A program made the position numbers and the translations under genes. The notes under the pieces are model-generated. The model had not been told where the DNA came from. It saw only the letters and a list, made by a program, of their open reading frames with translations, and made no database searches. Below, piece after piece: positions 46,683-54,147 of a DNA stretch of 54,147 nt (within the stretch, counting starts at the first letter, position 1; each line of letters opens with the position of its first letter). The DNA is taken from the NCBI GenBank assembly GCA_937870685.1, contig CALMZX010000021.1, positions 1-54,147 on the forward strand. The letters are read 5' to 3'. This DNA comes from an uncultured Alphaproteobacteria bacterium (GTDB lineage: Bacteria; Pseudomonadota; Alphaproteobacteria; Rhizobiales; Aestuariivirgaceae).

Positions 46683-47864
46683 TCAGGCAACGGCAGGCGT
46701 GAGGGCGCGGCAGGCACGGTCGAGCTTGGCAAGCGCCTCGTCCACGTCGGCGCGGGTGATGACCAGCGGCGGCAGGAGGCGCACGACATTGTCGCCCGCA
46801 CCAATGGTGAGGAGCTTTTCGTTCAGGGCCGCAGCCTGCAAAGCCGTGTTGGCGACCCTGGCCTTGATTCCGATCATCAGGCCTTCGCCGCGGATGTCCT
46901 CGATGACGGAGGGGTGCGTGTCCTTCAGGCCCGCCAGTTTCTGCTTCAGATACAGGGCGGTATCGCGGACATTTGCGAGGAAGCCTTCGGCCAGCACAAC
47001 GTCCAGGACGGCATTGCCGACGGCGGTGGCCAGCGGGTTGCCGCCGAACGTGGAGCCGTGGCTTCCCGCCGTCATGCCCGAGGCGGCATTTTCGGTTGCG
47101 AGGCAGGCTCCCAGCGGAAATCCGCCGCCGATACCCTTGGCCACCGCCATGATGTCCGGCGTGATGCCCGACCATTCATGGGCGAAGAATTTGCCGGTGC
47201 GACCAACACCGGTCTGCACTTCGTCGAAGATCAGCAGCAGGCCATGCCTGTCGCAGAGTTCGCGCAGGCCCTTGAGGCACTGTTGCGGCACGGGACGGAT
47301 GCCGCCCTCACCCTGCACGGGTTCGATGAGAATGCCAGCGGTCTCCGGCGTGATCGCCGCTTCCAGCGCCTTGTGGTCGCCGAAGGGCACCTGGAGGAAA
47401 CCGGGCATGCGGGGCGCAAAGCCTTCGAGATATTTCTCCTGGCCACCGGCAGAGAGCGTTGCCAGCGTGCGGCCATGGAAGGCGCCTTCAAAGGTGATGA
47501 TGACGTTGCGCTCGGGCCTGCCATTCACGAAGTGGTGGCGGCGCGCCATCTTGATGGAACATTCAAGCGCTTCGGCGCCCGAGTTGCAGAAGAAAACCGT
47601 CTCGGCGAAACTGTTCTCGATCAGGCGCTTGGCCAGCTTTTCCTGTCCCGGCATCTGGTAGATGTTCGAGGTGTGCCAGATCTTCTGCGCCTGATCCGTC
47701 AACTCCCGGACGAGATGCGGATGGGCGTGGCCACAGCTTGTGACGGCGACACCCGCGCCGAAATCGAGATAGGCCGTGCCGTCTTCCGTGAACACGCGCG
47801 CGCCCTCGCCCCGCACAAAGGACACTGCGGCGCGGTTGTAAGTCGGCAGAACGGGAGCGATCAT
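46683..47864 (-). CDS. argD: Acetylornithine aminotransferase
   Basis: 393 residues, class III PLP aminotransferase: [59 protein letters not shown], and the PLP lysine in [20 protein letters not shown]. The ATG at 47864 follows GGAAGGTGCC. First gene of argD-argF-hslO. A strong promoter and, immediately before the ribosome site, a terminator-like hairpin suggest premature-termination control. Confidence 0.95.
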   Translation of the reverse strand: MIAPVLPTYNRAAVSFVRGEGARVFTEDGTAYLDFGAGVAVTSCGHAHPHLVRELTDQAQKIWHTSNIYQMPGQEKLAKRLIENSFAETVFFCNSGAEALECSIKMARRHHFVNGRPERNVIITFEGAFHGRTLATLSAGGQEKYLEGFAPRMPGFLQVPFGDHKALEAAITPETAGILIEPVQGEGGIRPVPQQCLKGLRELCDRHGLLLIFDEVQTGVGRTGKFFAHEWSGITPDIMAVAKGIGGGFPLGACLATENAASGMTAGSHGSTFGGNPLATAVGNAVLDVVLAEGFLANVRDTALYLKQKLAGLKDTHPSVIEDIRGEGLMIGIKARVANTALQAAALNEKLLTIGAGDNVVRLLPPLVITRADVDEALAKLDRACRALTPAVA

Positions 47865-47879
47865 GGCACCTTCCAAATG

Positions 47880-47906
47880 AAAAACGCCGGTCGGGTGAGA
47901 CCGGCG
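47880..47906 (-). terminator. Terminator-like hairpin in the argD leader
   Basis: On the minus strand CGCCGGTC, loop TCACCC, GACCGGCG, then TTTTT. It lies between the argD promoter and its ribosome site (GGAAGG), so it is positioned as an attenuator rather than a gene-end terminator. Confidence 0.65.
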
Positions 47907-47918
47907 CGCAACAGGCAA

Positions 47919-47947
47919 CATATAAAGTGAGGTTACCCACCGGTCAA
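47919..47947 (-). promoter_or_regulatory. Sigma-70-type promoter of argD
   Basis: On the minus strand TTGACC (47947-47942), 17-bp spacer, TATATG (47924-47919). Transcription would begin near 47912, only a few bases before the terminator-like hairpin. Confidence 0.6.
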
Positions 47948-48017
47948 TTGCGCCAGAAGCGGGCGGGAATCCACACCTGAGTCAAAACAGCGCATGGACG
48001 GGCGAGTCAGGCGGGGC

Positions 48018-48032
48018 TTAACGTTCCGTTAA
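48018..48032. promoter_or_regulatory. Perfect CtrA-type box upstream of gcrA
   Basis: TTAACGTTCCGTTAA, an exact TTAA-N7-TTAA. In Caulobacter CtrA represses gcrA, so position and motif agree. Confidence 0.7.
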
Positions 48033-48254
48033 CCATAAGGCCAACGTCCAAATCTGGGGAAAACCCTGCGAAAGGCGGGCCATCTGGTTGCGGTGGAGTC
48101 ACCCGGCATAGTAGTCAGTACCTCACCGGGCTACGAGATGTAGCGTTCCAAGTCAGGCGTAAGGTTTTCAACGTGGGGGTTCACGGATTCCCGCGACAAC
48201 GGAAGGATTCAGGTTTTGAGCGAACTCGTGCAAGCAGCGGCCGGCACTGACAAG

Positions 48255-48782
48255 ATGCCGTGGACCGATGAACGCGTCGAACTTCTCAAGAAATTGTGGA
48301 CCGACGGCCTGAGCGCCAGCCAGATTGCTGCCCGGCTGGGCATGGGTGTGACGCGCAATGCCGTGATCGGCAAGGTGCACCGCCTCAACCTCTCGGGCCG
48401 CCAGCCTGTGCAGCGCAACGCGGCACCGCGCGCTGCCCGCAAGGGTCCGCGCGAACCGAGCGCGCCGGGCGTGCGCCCGACCGGCACGCCCTCCATGCCA
48501 ACGGCCGGAAGTGCGGCCCTCAAGACATTCGCAGCACCACAGTTGCGCCCGCAGCCCCTGCCCGAACCCAAGCCCCTGCGGCTGGTTGATCTTCCCAAGG
48601 ATGGCCGCATCACCATCCTTCATCTCTCGGACAAGACCTGCAAGTGGCCGATCGGTGATCCGACCCACGAGGATTTCTGCTTCTGCGGTCACGGCCCCCG
48701 CGATGGCTCACCCTATTGCGAGTATCATGCCCGCATTGCCTATCAACCGGCGCAAGACCGGCGCATGCGCAGGGCTGGCTGA
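48255..48782 (+). CDS. gcrA: GcrA cell-cycle regulator
   Basis: 175 residues from the ATG at 48255: MPWTDERVELLKKLWTDGLS, then ASQIAARLGMGVTRNAVIGK, the GcrA DNA-binding domain; a Pro/Ala-rich linker; and a C-terminal zinc-like module with CKWPIGDPTHEDFCFCGH and YCEYHARIAY. GcrA co-activates sigma-70 at promoters with CcrM-methylated GANTC. A TTG at 48216 with an upstream GGAAGG could add 13 residues; the family normally starts at the WTDE block, so ATG was chosen. Confidence 0.93.
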   Translation: MPWTDERVELLKKLWTDGLSASQIAARLGMGVTRNAVIGKVHRLNLSGRQPVQRNAAPRAARKGPREPSAPGVRPTGTPSMPTAGSAALKTFAAPQLRPQPLPEPKPLRLVDLPKDGRITILHLSDKTCKWPIGDPTHEDFCFCGHGPRDGSPYCEYHARIAYQPAQDRRMRRAG

Positions 48783-48826
48783 TCCTCCTGAAGCCGGCAG
48801 CGCAACCGCCACTCTGGCGGACTTTC

Positions 48827-48861
48827 AATCCTCCGTGATACAGACTGTGTCACGGAGGATT
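48827..48861 (+). terminator. gcrA terminator whose 3' arm holds the next gene's ribosome site
   Basis: AATCCTCCGTGA (48827-48838) pairs perfectly with TCACGGAGGATT (48850-48861); the interior ACAG/CTGT can extend the stem. TTTT follows. The GGAGG at 48854-48858 is also the only ribosome site for the ATG at 48866. Confidence 0.75.
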
Positions 48862-48865
48862 TTTC

Positions 48866-49840
48866 ATGGGGCATGCCGGCGTTGACGACCCGCATGCATC
48901 GCTCGATCAGGGCATGCGGCACTTCTACAAGAAGCTCTCGGAAGCTACGCCCGCAGGGGCGGAAGCCTGGCCGCTCGACCAACAGCGGGCCGCATGGAAC
49001 GCGCTCTGCCAGTCCTTCCAGGCTCCGCATCCACCGGGTCTCGTCGTTTCCGACATCATCTGCAATGGCGTGCCCTGCCGCTTCTACAGGCGAGAGGGTT
49101 CCGCCGTTTCGCCTGCCGTGATCTATGGCCATGGCGGGGGCTGGGTGCTGGGTGGGCCCGCGACCCATGACGACATGTGCGCGGAGCTTTGCGCGGAAAC
49201 GGGCGCTGCCGTTCTGCTGATGGACTACCGGCTTGCGCCGGAACACCCCTTCCCGGCGCAACTGGAGGATTCCCTGAAGGTGTGGCGGTGGGTGCGCGAG
49301 CAGGGCCTGCACCACGGACTCGATGCGGAGAACATCATCGCCGCCGGCGACAGTGCTGGCGGGCAGATGTCGGTGACGCTGGCCATGGCGCTGCAGGAAC
49401 TGGGATTGCCGCAGCTGCAGGGCCTCGTGCTGATCTATCCCGTGCTCGGGGCCAACATGAACACCCCTTCCTACCTGCGCAATGCCCATGCACCCTGCCT
49501 GACGCGCGATGAAATGCGCTTCTATCTCGAGAGTTTTCTGGGACCCGAGGGAGCGCCCAGCTGGCACGATGCCAAGGCAGCGCCCAACCTTGCACCGGAT
49601 GTCTCATACCTGCCACCCAGCTACATCACGGTGGCGGCGCATGATCCGTTGCGCGACGATGGCGTGATCTTTGCTGACAAGCTGAAGCAGGCGGGCGTGC
49701 CCGTGGCCTTGCGCGAGGAACCGCTGCTGGCGCACTCCTACATGCGGGCGCGGCACCATTCCGCCGTGGCGATGGAGGGTTTCAAGGCGATAGCGCGGGC
49801 GCTCAAGGCCCTGGCGGACGGACGGGCGCCGCCCGAATGA
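48866..49840 (+). CDS. Alpha/beta hydrolase of the HSL (GDXG) esterase family
   Basis: 324 residues. Oxyanion motif GHGGGWVLGG, nucleophile AAGDSAGGQMSV, acid VAAHDPLRDDG and His in LLAHSYMRARHH. No signal peptide, so a cytoplasmic carboxylesterase; substrate unknown. It lies 83 bp after gcrA, with its ribosome site inside the gcrA terminator stem, so expression may depend on hairpin opening. Confidence 0.88.
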   Translation: MGHAGVDDPHASLDQGMRHFYKKLSEATPAGAEAWPLDQQRAAWNALCQSFQAPHPPGLVVSDIICNGVPCRFYRREGSAVSPAVIYGHGGGWVLGGPATHDDMCAELCAETGAAVLLMDYRLAPEHPFPAQLEDSLKVWRWVREQGLHHGLDAENIIAAGDSAGGQMSVTLAMALQELGLPQLQGLVLIYPVLGANMNTPSYLRNAHAPCLTRDEMRFYLESFLGPEGAPSWHDAKAAPNLAPDVSYLPPSYITVAAHDPLRDDGVIFADKLKQAGVPVALREEPLLAHSYMRARHHSAVAMEGFKAIARALKALADGRAPPE

Positions 49841-49846
49841 AAAACC

Positions 49847-49871
49847 CCGGCCAGACTTGCAGTCTGGCCGG
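49847..49871. terminator. Bidirectional terminator between esterase and L,D-transpeptidase genes
   Basis: Perfect 11-bp stem CCGGCCAGACT/AGTCTGGCCGG with a 3-base loop. On the minus strand it is followed by GGTTTTT; on the plus strand by AGCTTTCTC. It serves the two convergent genes. Confidence 0.8.
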
Positions 49872-49920
49872 AGCTTTCTCCGCTGGCGTGCGGGGGCGTT
49901 GACGCCAGCGCAGTCCTGTT

Positions 49921-50541
49921 TCAGTTCACCGTCACTTCGGCGCCGATCTTCACGAGACGGTAGAGTTCGGTCACGTCAGCGTTGAGCATGCGGATGCAGC
50001 CCGACGAGGCGGCCTTGCCGATGGAGTTCGGCTCATTGGTGCCGTGGATGCGGTAGATGGACGAGCCGAGGTACAGGGCGCGGGCACCCAGCGGGTTGTC
50101 CGGGCCACCGGCCATGAAGACCGGCAGGTCGGGGCGGCGGGCAAGCATTTCAACCGGGGGGCGCCAGTCCGGCCACTGGGTCTTGCGCGACACCTTGTGG
50201 GTGCCTTTCCATTCGAAGCCCTTCTTGGCGGTGGCGACGCGGTACATGACCGCCTTGCCGTAGCCGAGAACCAGGTACAGCTCATTCTTCCTGGTGGAGA
50301 TCACCACGGAACCGCGGGCCTTGGAGGTCTGGTAGCTGATGATCTTGCCGCGCTTGACGGCCGGGAAGGTGGCGGAGGCGTCAACCTCGGTGCTGGAGAG
50401 CGACGTCGGGACGATGACCACGCCTTCGGTGCCATAGAGGCTGTCATCAGCCATGGCCGATACTGGGGCGGCGGTGGCAAGGAAGACCGCGGCGAGAGCG
50501 GCGGCGGCGGCGGCGGCGGCGGCTTTCACGATCTTGTTCAT
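49921..50541 (-). CDS. L,D-transpeptidase (YkuD/ErfK family)
   Basis: 206 residues. Signal peptide with a run of nine alanines, then the YkuD domain ending YRIHGTNEPNSIGKAASSGCIRM, which holds the catalytic His and Cys. Such enzymes make 3-3 peptidoglycan cross-links or attach proteins to the wall, in the periplasm. Compact single-domain form. A bidirectional terminator follows. Confidence 0.92.
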   Translation of the reverse strand: MNKIVKAAAAAAAAALAAVFLATAAPVSAMADDSLYGTEGVVIVPTSLSSTEVDASATFPAVKRGKIISYQTSKARGSVVISTRKNELYLVLGYGKAVMYRVATAKKGFEWKGTHKVSRKTQWPDWRPPVEMLARRPDLPVFMAGGPDNPLGARALYLGSSIYRIHGTNEPNSIGKAASSGCIRMLNADVTELYRLVKIGAEVTVN

Positions 50542-50664
50542 GGTTTCGGTCCCTCTGGAAAAGCATTTGATGGTGCCTTTCTAGGGGAGCGGGCCTGAAC
50601 CGGTGCTGAGGGCGAAATTTATCTGGCGTTCAGGTTGGCAGGGCGGCCCGAACGGAGAACCTGA

Positions 50665-51330
50665 TCAGGCCGTGACGGCGGCAGCATTGCGGATGGCCTT
50701 GATATTGGCGGCATAATCGCCCTTGAACACGGCGGACCCGGCGACCAGCACGTTGGCTCCGGCGCGCGCCACCTCTCCGGCATTCTTCGCGGTGATGCCG
50801 CCATCCACCTGAAGGTCGATGGCACGGCCGCCGATCAGGGCGCGGGCCTGGCGGATCTTGTCCAGCATGGACGGAATGAAGCCCTGGCCACCGAAGCCCG
50901 GGTTCACGGTCATCACCAGGATGAGGTCCAGTTCGTCGATGACGTGCTCCAGAACCGAGACAGGGGTGCCCGGGTTGAGCGAGACGCCCGCCTTCTTGCC
51001 CAGGGCCCGGATGGCCTGCAGCGAACGGTGGAGATGCGGACCTGCCTCGGCATGAACGGTAATGATGTCGGCCCCTGCGGCGGCAAACTGCGCGAGATAG
51101 GGATCGGCCGGCGCAATCATGAGATGCACATCGAAGGGCATTTTCGTCACCGGCCGCAGGGACTGCATGACCGGAAAGCCAAAGGAGATGTTGGGAACGA
51201 AATGCCCGTCCATCACATCGATATGGACCCAATCTGCACCTCCGGCTTCGATGGCGCGGACTTCCTCTCCGAGCTTGGCGAAGTCGGCGGCGAGAATGGA
51301 CGGGGCGATGAGGAGCGGTCGGTTTTTCAT
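50665..51330 (-). CDS. rpe: Ribulose-phosphate 3-epimerase
   Basis: 221 residues, TIM barrel: [72 protein letters not shown] and [20 protein letters not shown]. Interconverts Ru5P and Xu5P in the pentose phosphate or Calvin pathway. The ATG at 51330 was chosen; a much longer frame upstream overlaps the adhesin gene in another frame. Confidence 0.96.
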   Translation of the reverse strand: MKNRPLLIAPSILAADFAKLGEEVRAIEAGGADWVHIDVMDGHFVPNISFGFPVMQSLRPVTKMPFDVHLMIAPADPYLAQFAAAGADIITVHAEAGPHLHRSLQAIRALGKKAGVSLNPGTPVSVLEHVIDELDLILVMTVNPGFGGQGFIPSMLDKIRQARALIGGRAIDLQVDGGITAKNAGEVARAGANVLVAGSAVFKGDYAANIKAIRNAAAVTA

Positions 51331-51400
51331 GACCGTGTTTTCAGCGAGCCTCTCTCCGACCGCAAGAGGCCATTTGTAGCATTGGAAAACTCGCGGCGTT

Positions 51401-53533
51401 TCAGCCCCGGTCGATCTCGGCCTGGGTGACGGTGTGGGAATAGGTGAAATGGACGCTGGCGCCGGGGGCAAGCGTCGTCCAGACGCCGTCGTTGGGGGCG
51501 CTGTCAGGCGATGCGCCCGCGCCGAGGGGGCCCGGCACCGTGAGGGTTTCGCCCGAGATGCCACCGCTGCCCAAAGGAACCGGCGCCGCCGGAGTGCCGT
51601 GCATGTCGGAAATTGAGACATTGCTGACGTTGACGTTGCCGGTGTTGGTGACGGTGTAGCCATAGACCACCACCTGGCCGGGAGCGAAGGGTCCGGGACT
51701 GCTGGCAGTCTTGTCGATGGTGACTGTCGCAATCGCGGGCCGGTTGGTGATGACACAGCTGATGCCGTCACCTTGTGCCGGTGTCACGTTCACAGGAAGC
51801 GCCGTGAGACCGGCGACGTTGGTGCCCAATGTGTTGCTGTTGCTGCAGGCGACGGAGACCAGATACTGGTTGAGGGCGGAGGGCGCGCCCGCGGCCATGG
51901 ACTCCGTCAGCGTGTAGGGACTGCCCGCGACGGCCGCGAAGGACAGCGGGGACGAGGTGATGGCGGTGCCGCTGCCTGTGGTGACAACGGCGGCGGGGGC
52001 TCCTGAACCCGTGACCTGCAGCGAGAACTGGTCGGCAGCGGCCACGCGGCCCGTTCCGGCCAGCACCTTCTGCAGACTGAGGCGGGGTGAATTGGCGGTG
52101 TTCGTCAGGCTGCAGGTGATCTGGGCCGCCGCCCGGACATTGGCAGCGGGAATGGTGAGGGTTGTCCCCGCAAAAGTGCCGAAACTCGCAGGGTTGCCGG
52201 TGACGGCGGCGTTGGCGTCGCTGCAGCTGGCCGCTGTCAGAGTGAAGTTGGGGTCCACATCCTCGATGATCTTCACGTCGGCATTGAAGGCCGTGACCGT
52301 GATCGGCGTGGGCGCGGCCGGGGCCGCCACACCGGCCGTGACCGTGCTGATGGGAGGCGGATTGGACGCAAGATTTGTCTGGGTGAAAGTGGTCACGCCC
52401 AACGCGCCAAGGGTTGTCTTCTGCACGGCCACTGTCGCCGGGATGGGCGTGTTGGCGAAGGTGCACTCAATCGCATCGCCATAGGCAATGGAGGTCAGGT
52501 TATAGGTGGTGACCGGCTGGTCGGTGGGCAGCACCGTGGGCGAGCCTGCCGTGGCGTTGGTGCAGGTAAGCGAGGTTGTGTACTGCGCGAGCACGCTGGC
52601 GCTGCCCGCGGCCATGCTTTCAAAAACCGTTGTGGGGACGCTGGAGGACACGGTGGCAACAGCAGCGGATGACGGGCCGAGGCCCGAACCGGTGGTGGTG
52701 CTCTGGGCAAAGACCGATCCCGTGGAGGTGACCCTTGCCCCGTGGGTGAACTGGTCCGCCGGGTTGGCGCGGCCACCGACGATCGTCTTGCGGGTGGAGA
52801 CCGTGGCGTACTGGATGGCGAACATGATGCCCTGCAGCCCGCCCGCCACGAGTCTGGCCGTCACCGTTGTCGGACTCTGGGTGCCGACGATGTAGGCGCC
52901 GACGGTTCCGGCAACGCCGGTTTCAGTGAAGGTCGAACCCGTGTTGGTGACCGTCGGATAAAGCGTGCCAGAAATGGGATTGACCTGGTCGATGACCGTC
53001 CAGTTGCCGCCATTGGTGGTGTAGGTGAGGGACTCGCCGTTGTTGGTGGATTCAGCGTCGGCGATGATCACCTTGAACAGTCCTGTCGTGGCTCCGCCGG
53101 GCGGTGGCGTGAGGGTGATGCTGCTCATCGTCAGGTTAATGGTGCCACCCGCCGTGGTGTAGAGGATGGGGCGGTTCGGAATGCCGAGGAAGGCGGTGTT
53201 GCCCACGGCGGAGCCGGACCAGGAAGGCGGCGCGATGGCGCTGAGGCCGGTGGTGCTGGGCGTACGGGTGCCGGTCAGCCTGAAACTGAACACCGAACCG
53301 TCTGACAGGGTGATGGTGAAGTTCTGGCCCGCTCCCATGACGCTGGCATTGTTGTAGCTGGTCATGTCGATCCAGCAGTAGGTCTGCCAAGAGGGAGGCG
53401 CGGTGCCGGGCGACGTGGCGGGGCCGCAGGTGGCCGCGAGGCTGACGGTGGCGAGTGCGCACAGGGCAGCCCACAGCACGGCCAGGGCAGTTGCCAGCCG
53501 CACACATGGTAGTCTTCGCCGTATTGACCCCAA
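51401..53533 (-). CDS. Secreted multidomain adhesin ending in an incomplete DUF11 domain
   Basis: 710 residues. TTG start at 53533 with AGGA upstream, and a signal peptide ending about SLAA. Residues about 34-235 resemble the CshA non-repetitive (ligand-binding) head domain: [62 protein letters not shown]. Next come two or three prealbumin-like beta domains ([27 protein letters not shown] with paired Cys). The final DUF11 domain stops at [13 protein letters not shown], before its closing strand. Head identity is from memory of the family. 70 bp upstream of rpe. Confidence 0.72.
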   Translation of the reverse strand: MGSIRRRLPCVRLATALAVLWAALCALATVSLAATCGPATSPGTAPPSWQTYCWIDMTSYNNASVMGAGQNFTITLSDGSVFSFRLTGTRTPSTTGLSAIAPPSWSGSAVGNTAFLGIPNRPILYTTAGGTINLTMSSITLTPPPGGATTGLFKVIIADAESTNNGESLTYTTNGGNWTVIDQVNPISGTLYPTVTNTGSTFTETGVAGTVGAYIVGTQSPTTVTARLVAGGLQGIMFAIQYATVSTRKTIVGGRANPADQFTHGARVTSTGSVFAQSTTTGSGLGPSSAAVATVSSSVPTTVFESMAAGSASVLAQYTTSLTCTNATAGSPTVLPTDQPVTTYNLTSIAYGDAIECTFANTPIPATVAVQKTTLGALGVTTFTQTNLASNPPPISTVTAGVAAPAAPTPITVTAFNADVKIIEDVDPNFTLTAASCSDANAAVTGNPASFGTFAGTTLTIPAANVRAAAQITCSLTNTANSPRLSLQKVLAGTGRVAAADQFSLQVTGSGAPAAVVTTGSGTAITSSPLSFAAVAGSPYTLTESMAAGAPSALNQYLVSVACSNSNTLGTNVAGLTALPVNVTPAQGDGISCVITNRPAIATVTIDKTASSPGPFAPGQVVVYGYTVTNTGNVNVSNVSISDMHGTPAAPVPLGSGGISGETLTVPGPLGAGASPDSAPNDGVWTTLAPGASVHFTYSHTVTQAEIDRG

Positions 53534-53597
53534 GCCAAATCCTGCCGGCCCTGCAAGAGATCAGGGCTGTCCGTCTCAAACGGTTAATTCGGCATGG

Positions 53598-53612
53598 TTA
53601 GCAGCGGGTTAA
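53598..53612. promoter_or_regulatory. CtrA-like box upstream of the adhesin gene
   Basis: TTAGCAGCGGGTTAA: TTAG-N7-TTAA, one mismatch from consensus, 65-79 bp upstream of the adhesin start. A further TTAA lies at 53584-53587. Confidence 0.45.
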
Positions 53613-53637
53613 GCGGCGTGGCCGGGCCCTTCGGAAA

Positions 53638-53669
53638 CAAAAAACCCCGGCGCGGGGCGCGCCGGGGTT
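53638..53669 (-). terminator. Rho-independent terminator of gap
   Basis: Perfect 12-bp stem AACCCCGGCGCG/CGCGCCGGGGTT with a GGG loop (53643-53669), followed on the minus strand by a T-run (seven As on plus, 53638-53644). It sits 22 bp past the gap stop. Confidence 0.85.
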
Positions 53670-53690
53670 TCGCGATAGACAGGGATGCGG

Positions 53691-54147
53691 TCAGGCGATC
53701 AGCTTGCCGAAGTGCACGGCGGTGTCACCCATGCGGTTCGAGAAGCCCCATTCGTTGTCGTACCAGGAGAGGATCGACACGAGCGTTCCATCCATCACCT
53801 TGGTCTGGTCCATGTGGAAGACCGAGGAATGGGGGTTGTGGTTGAAGTCGATCGAGACGTTCGGATCATTGGTGTAGCCGAGGACGCCCTTGAGCGGGCC
53901 ATCGGCGGCAGCCTTGATGGCGGCGTTGATCTCTTCCTTGCTCGTCGCCTTCTTGGCGATGAACTTCAGGTCCACGACCGAGACGTTCGGCGTGGGAACG
54001 CGCATGGCGAAGCCGTCGAGCTTGCCCTTGAGTTCCGGCAGCACGAGGCCCACGGCCTTGGCGGCACCCGTCGAGGTCGGGATCATGGAGAGGGCGGCGG
54101 CGCGGGCGCGGTAGAGATCCTTGTGCATGGTGTCCAGCGTCGGCTGG
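53691..54147 (-). CDS. gap: Glyceraldehyde-3-phosphate dehydrogenase, type I (partial)
   Basis: C-terminal 152 residues only; the gene continues beyond the window end. [20 protein letters not shown] and [20 protein letters not shown], then [16 protein letters not shown] and [18 protein letters not shown] are classic GAPDH catalytic-domain sequence. Glycolysis/gluconeogenesis. The frame is open to the last base with no start in this part that could be the true one. Confidence 0.97.
   Translation of the reverse strand, partial: QPTLDTMHKDLYRARAAALSMIPTSTGAAKAVGLVLPELKGKLDGFAMRVPTPNVSVVDLKFIAKKATSKEEINAAIKAAADGPLKGVLGYTNDPNVSIDFNHNPHSSVFHMDQTKVMDGTLVSILSWYDNEWGFSNRMGDTAVHFGKLIA

Larger units (their letters stand above)
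47865..48254. other. Divergent argD-gcrA control region
   Basis: About 390 bp without a gene. It carries the argD promoter and attenuator-like hairpin on the left, one perfect CtrA-type box, and six GANTC sites (47967, 47979, 48004, 48096, 48186, 48206), four of them on the gcrA side of the box. Confidence 0.7.

Overview
The window is a GC-rich chromosomal stretch from an alphaproteobacterium, most likely Hyphomicrobiales (Rhizobiales) or a near relative. Evidence: a DnaX lacking the usual cysteine cluster next to ybaB-recR and the SRP RNA; an argD-argF-hslO operon; GcrA with CtrA-type boxes and GANTC sites upstream; the long-form dCTP deaminase; a DUF1127 protein; and an intracellular PHA depolymerase. 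Almost everything is chromosomal core. No insertion sequence, prophage, integrase or CRISPR array was seen.

Layout. 0.3-5.5 kb: a TadG-like von Willebrand protein, then recR, ybaB, dnaX and the SRP RNA gene, with a 1 kb gene-free repeat cluster between dnaX and the SRP RNA. 5.5-13.5 kb: a solitary type ISP-like restriction-modification enzyme, a secreted SGNH hydrolase, a MarR-type regulator, and a MocR regulator divergent from a DUF1127 gene. 13.7-16.3 kb: three coupled genes (FAH hydrolase, unknown protein, FMN-dependent 2-hydroxyacid dehydrogenase). 16.4-25.6 kb: a surface operon of two DUF11-repeat proteins and a large predicted outer-membrane barrel. 26-34 kb: YgjP-type metallopeptidase, PHA depolymerase, SCO protein, parDE, dnaJ, dnaK, and a GIY-YIG nuclease reading into AlkB. 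34-41.5 kb: a broken SEC-C gene, YegP-like protein, grpE, hrcA, rph-rdgB-hemW, dihydroxyacetone kinase, tRNA-Gly. 41.5-54 kb: dcd, apaG, argE, yccF, hslO, argF, argD, gcrA, an alpha/beta hydrolase, an L,D-transpeptidase, rpe, a second DUF11 adhesin and the end of gap.

Three themes stand out. (1) The surface proteins appear structurally complementary. The 328-residue DUF11 protein and the distant 710-residue adhesin both stop inside their last DUF11 domain, lacking its closing strand, while the mature N-termini of the 328- and 1580-residue proteins begin with a closing-strand-like segment. This suggests head-to-tail donor-strand assembly: tip, subunit, outer-membrane base. It is an inference. 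(2) Nine short elements in four sequence families all begin CGTCA and end TGACG. Two inverted copies of one family bracket the GIY-YIG gene, and one of them joins it in frame to alkB. (3) CtrA-like boxes (TTAA-N7-TTAA or one mismatch) lie upstream of the TadG-like gene, the DUF11 operon, gcrA and the second adhesin, suggesting cell-cycle control of the surface genes.

Functions were assigned by reading motifs. No database search, folding or structure prediction was run.
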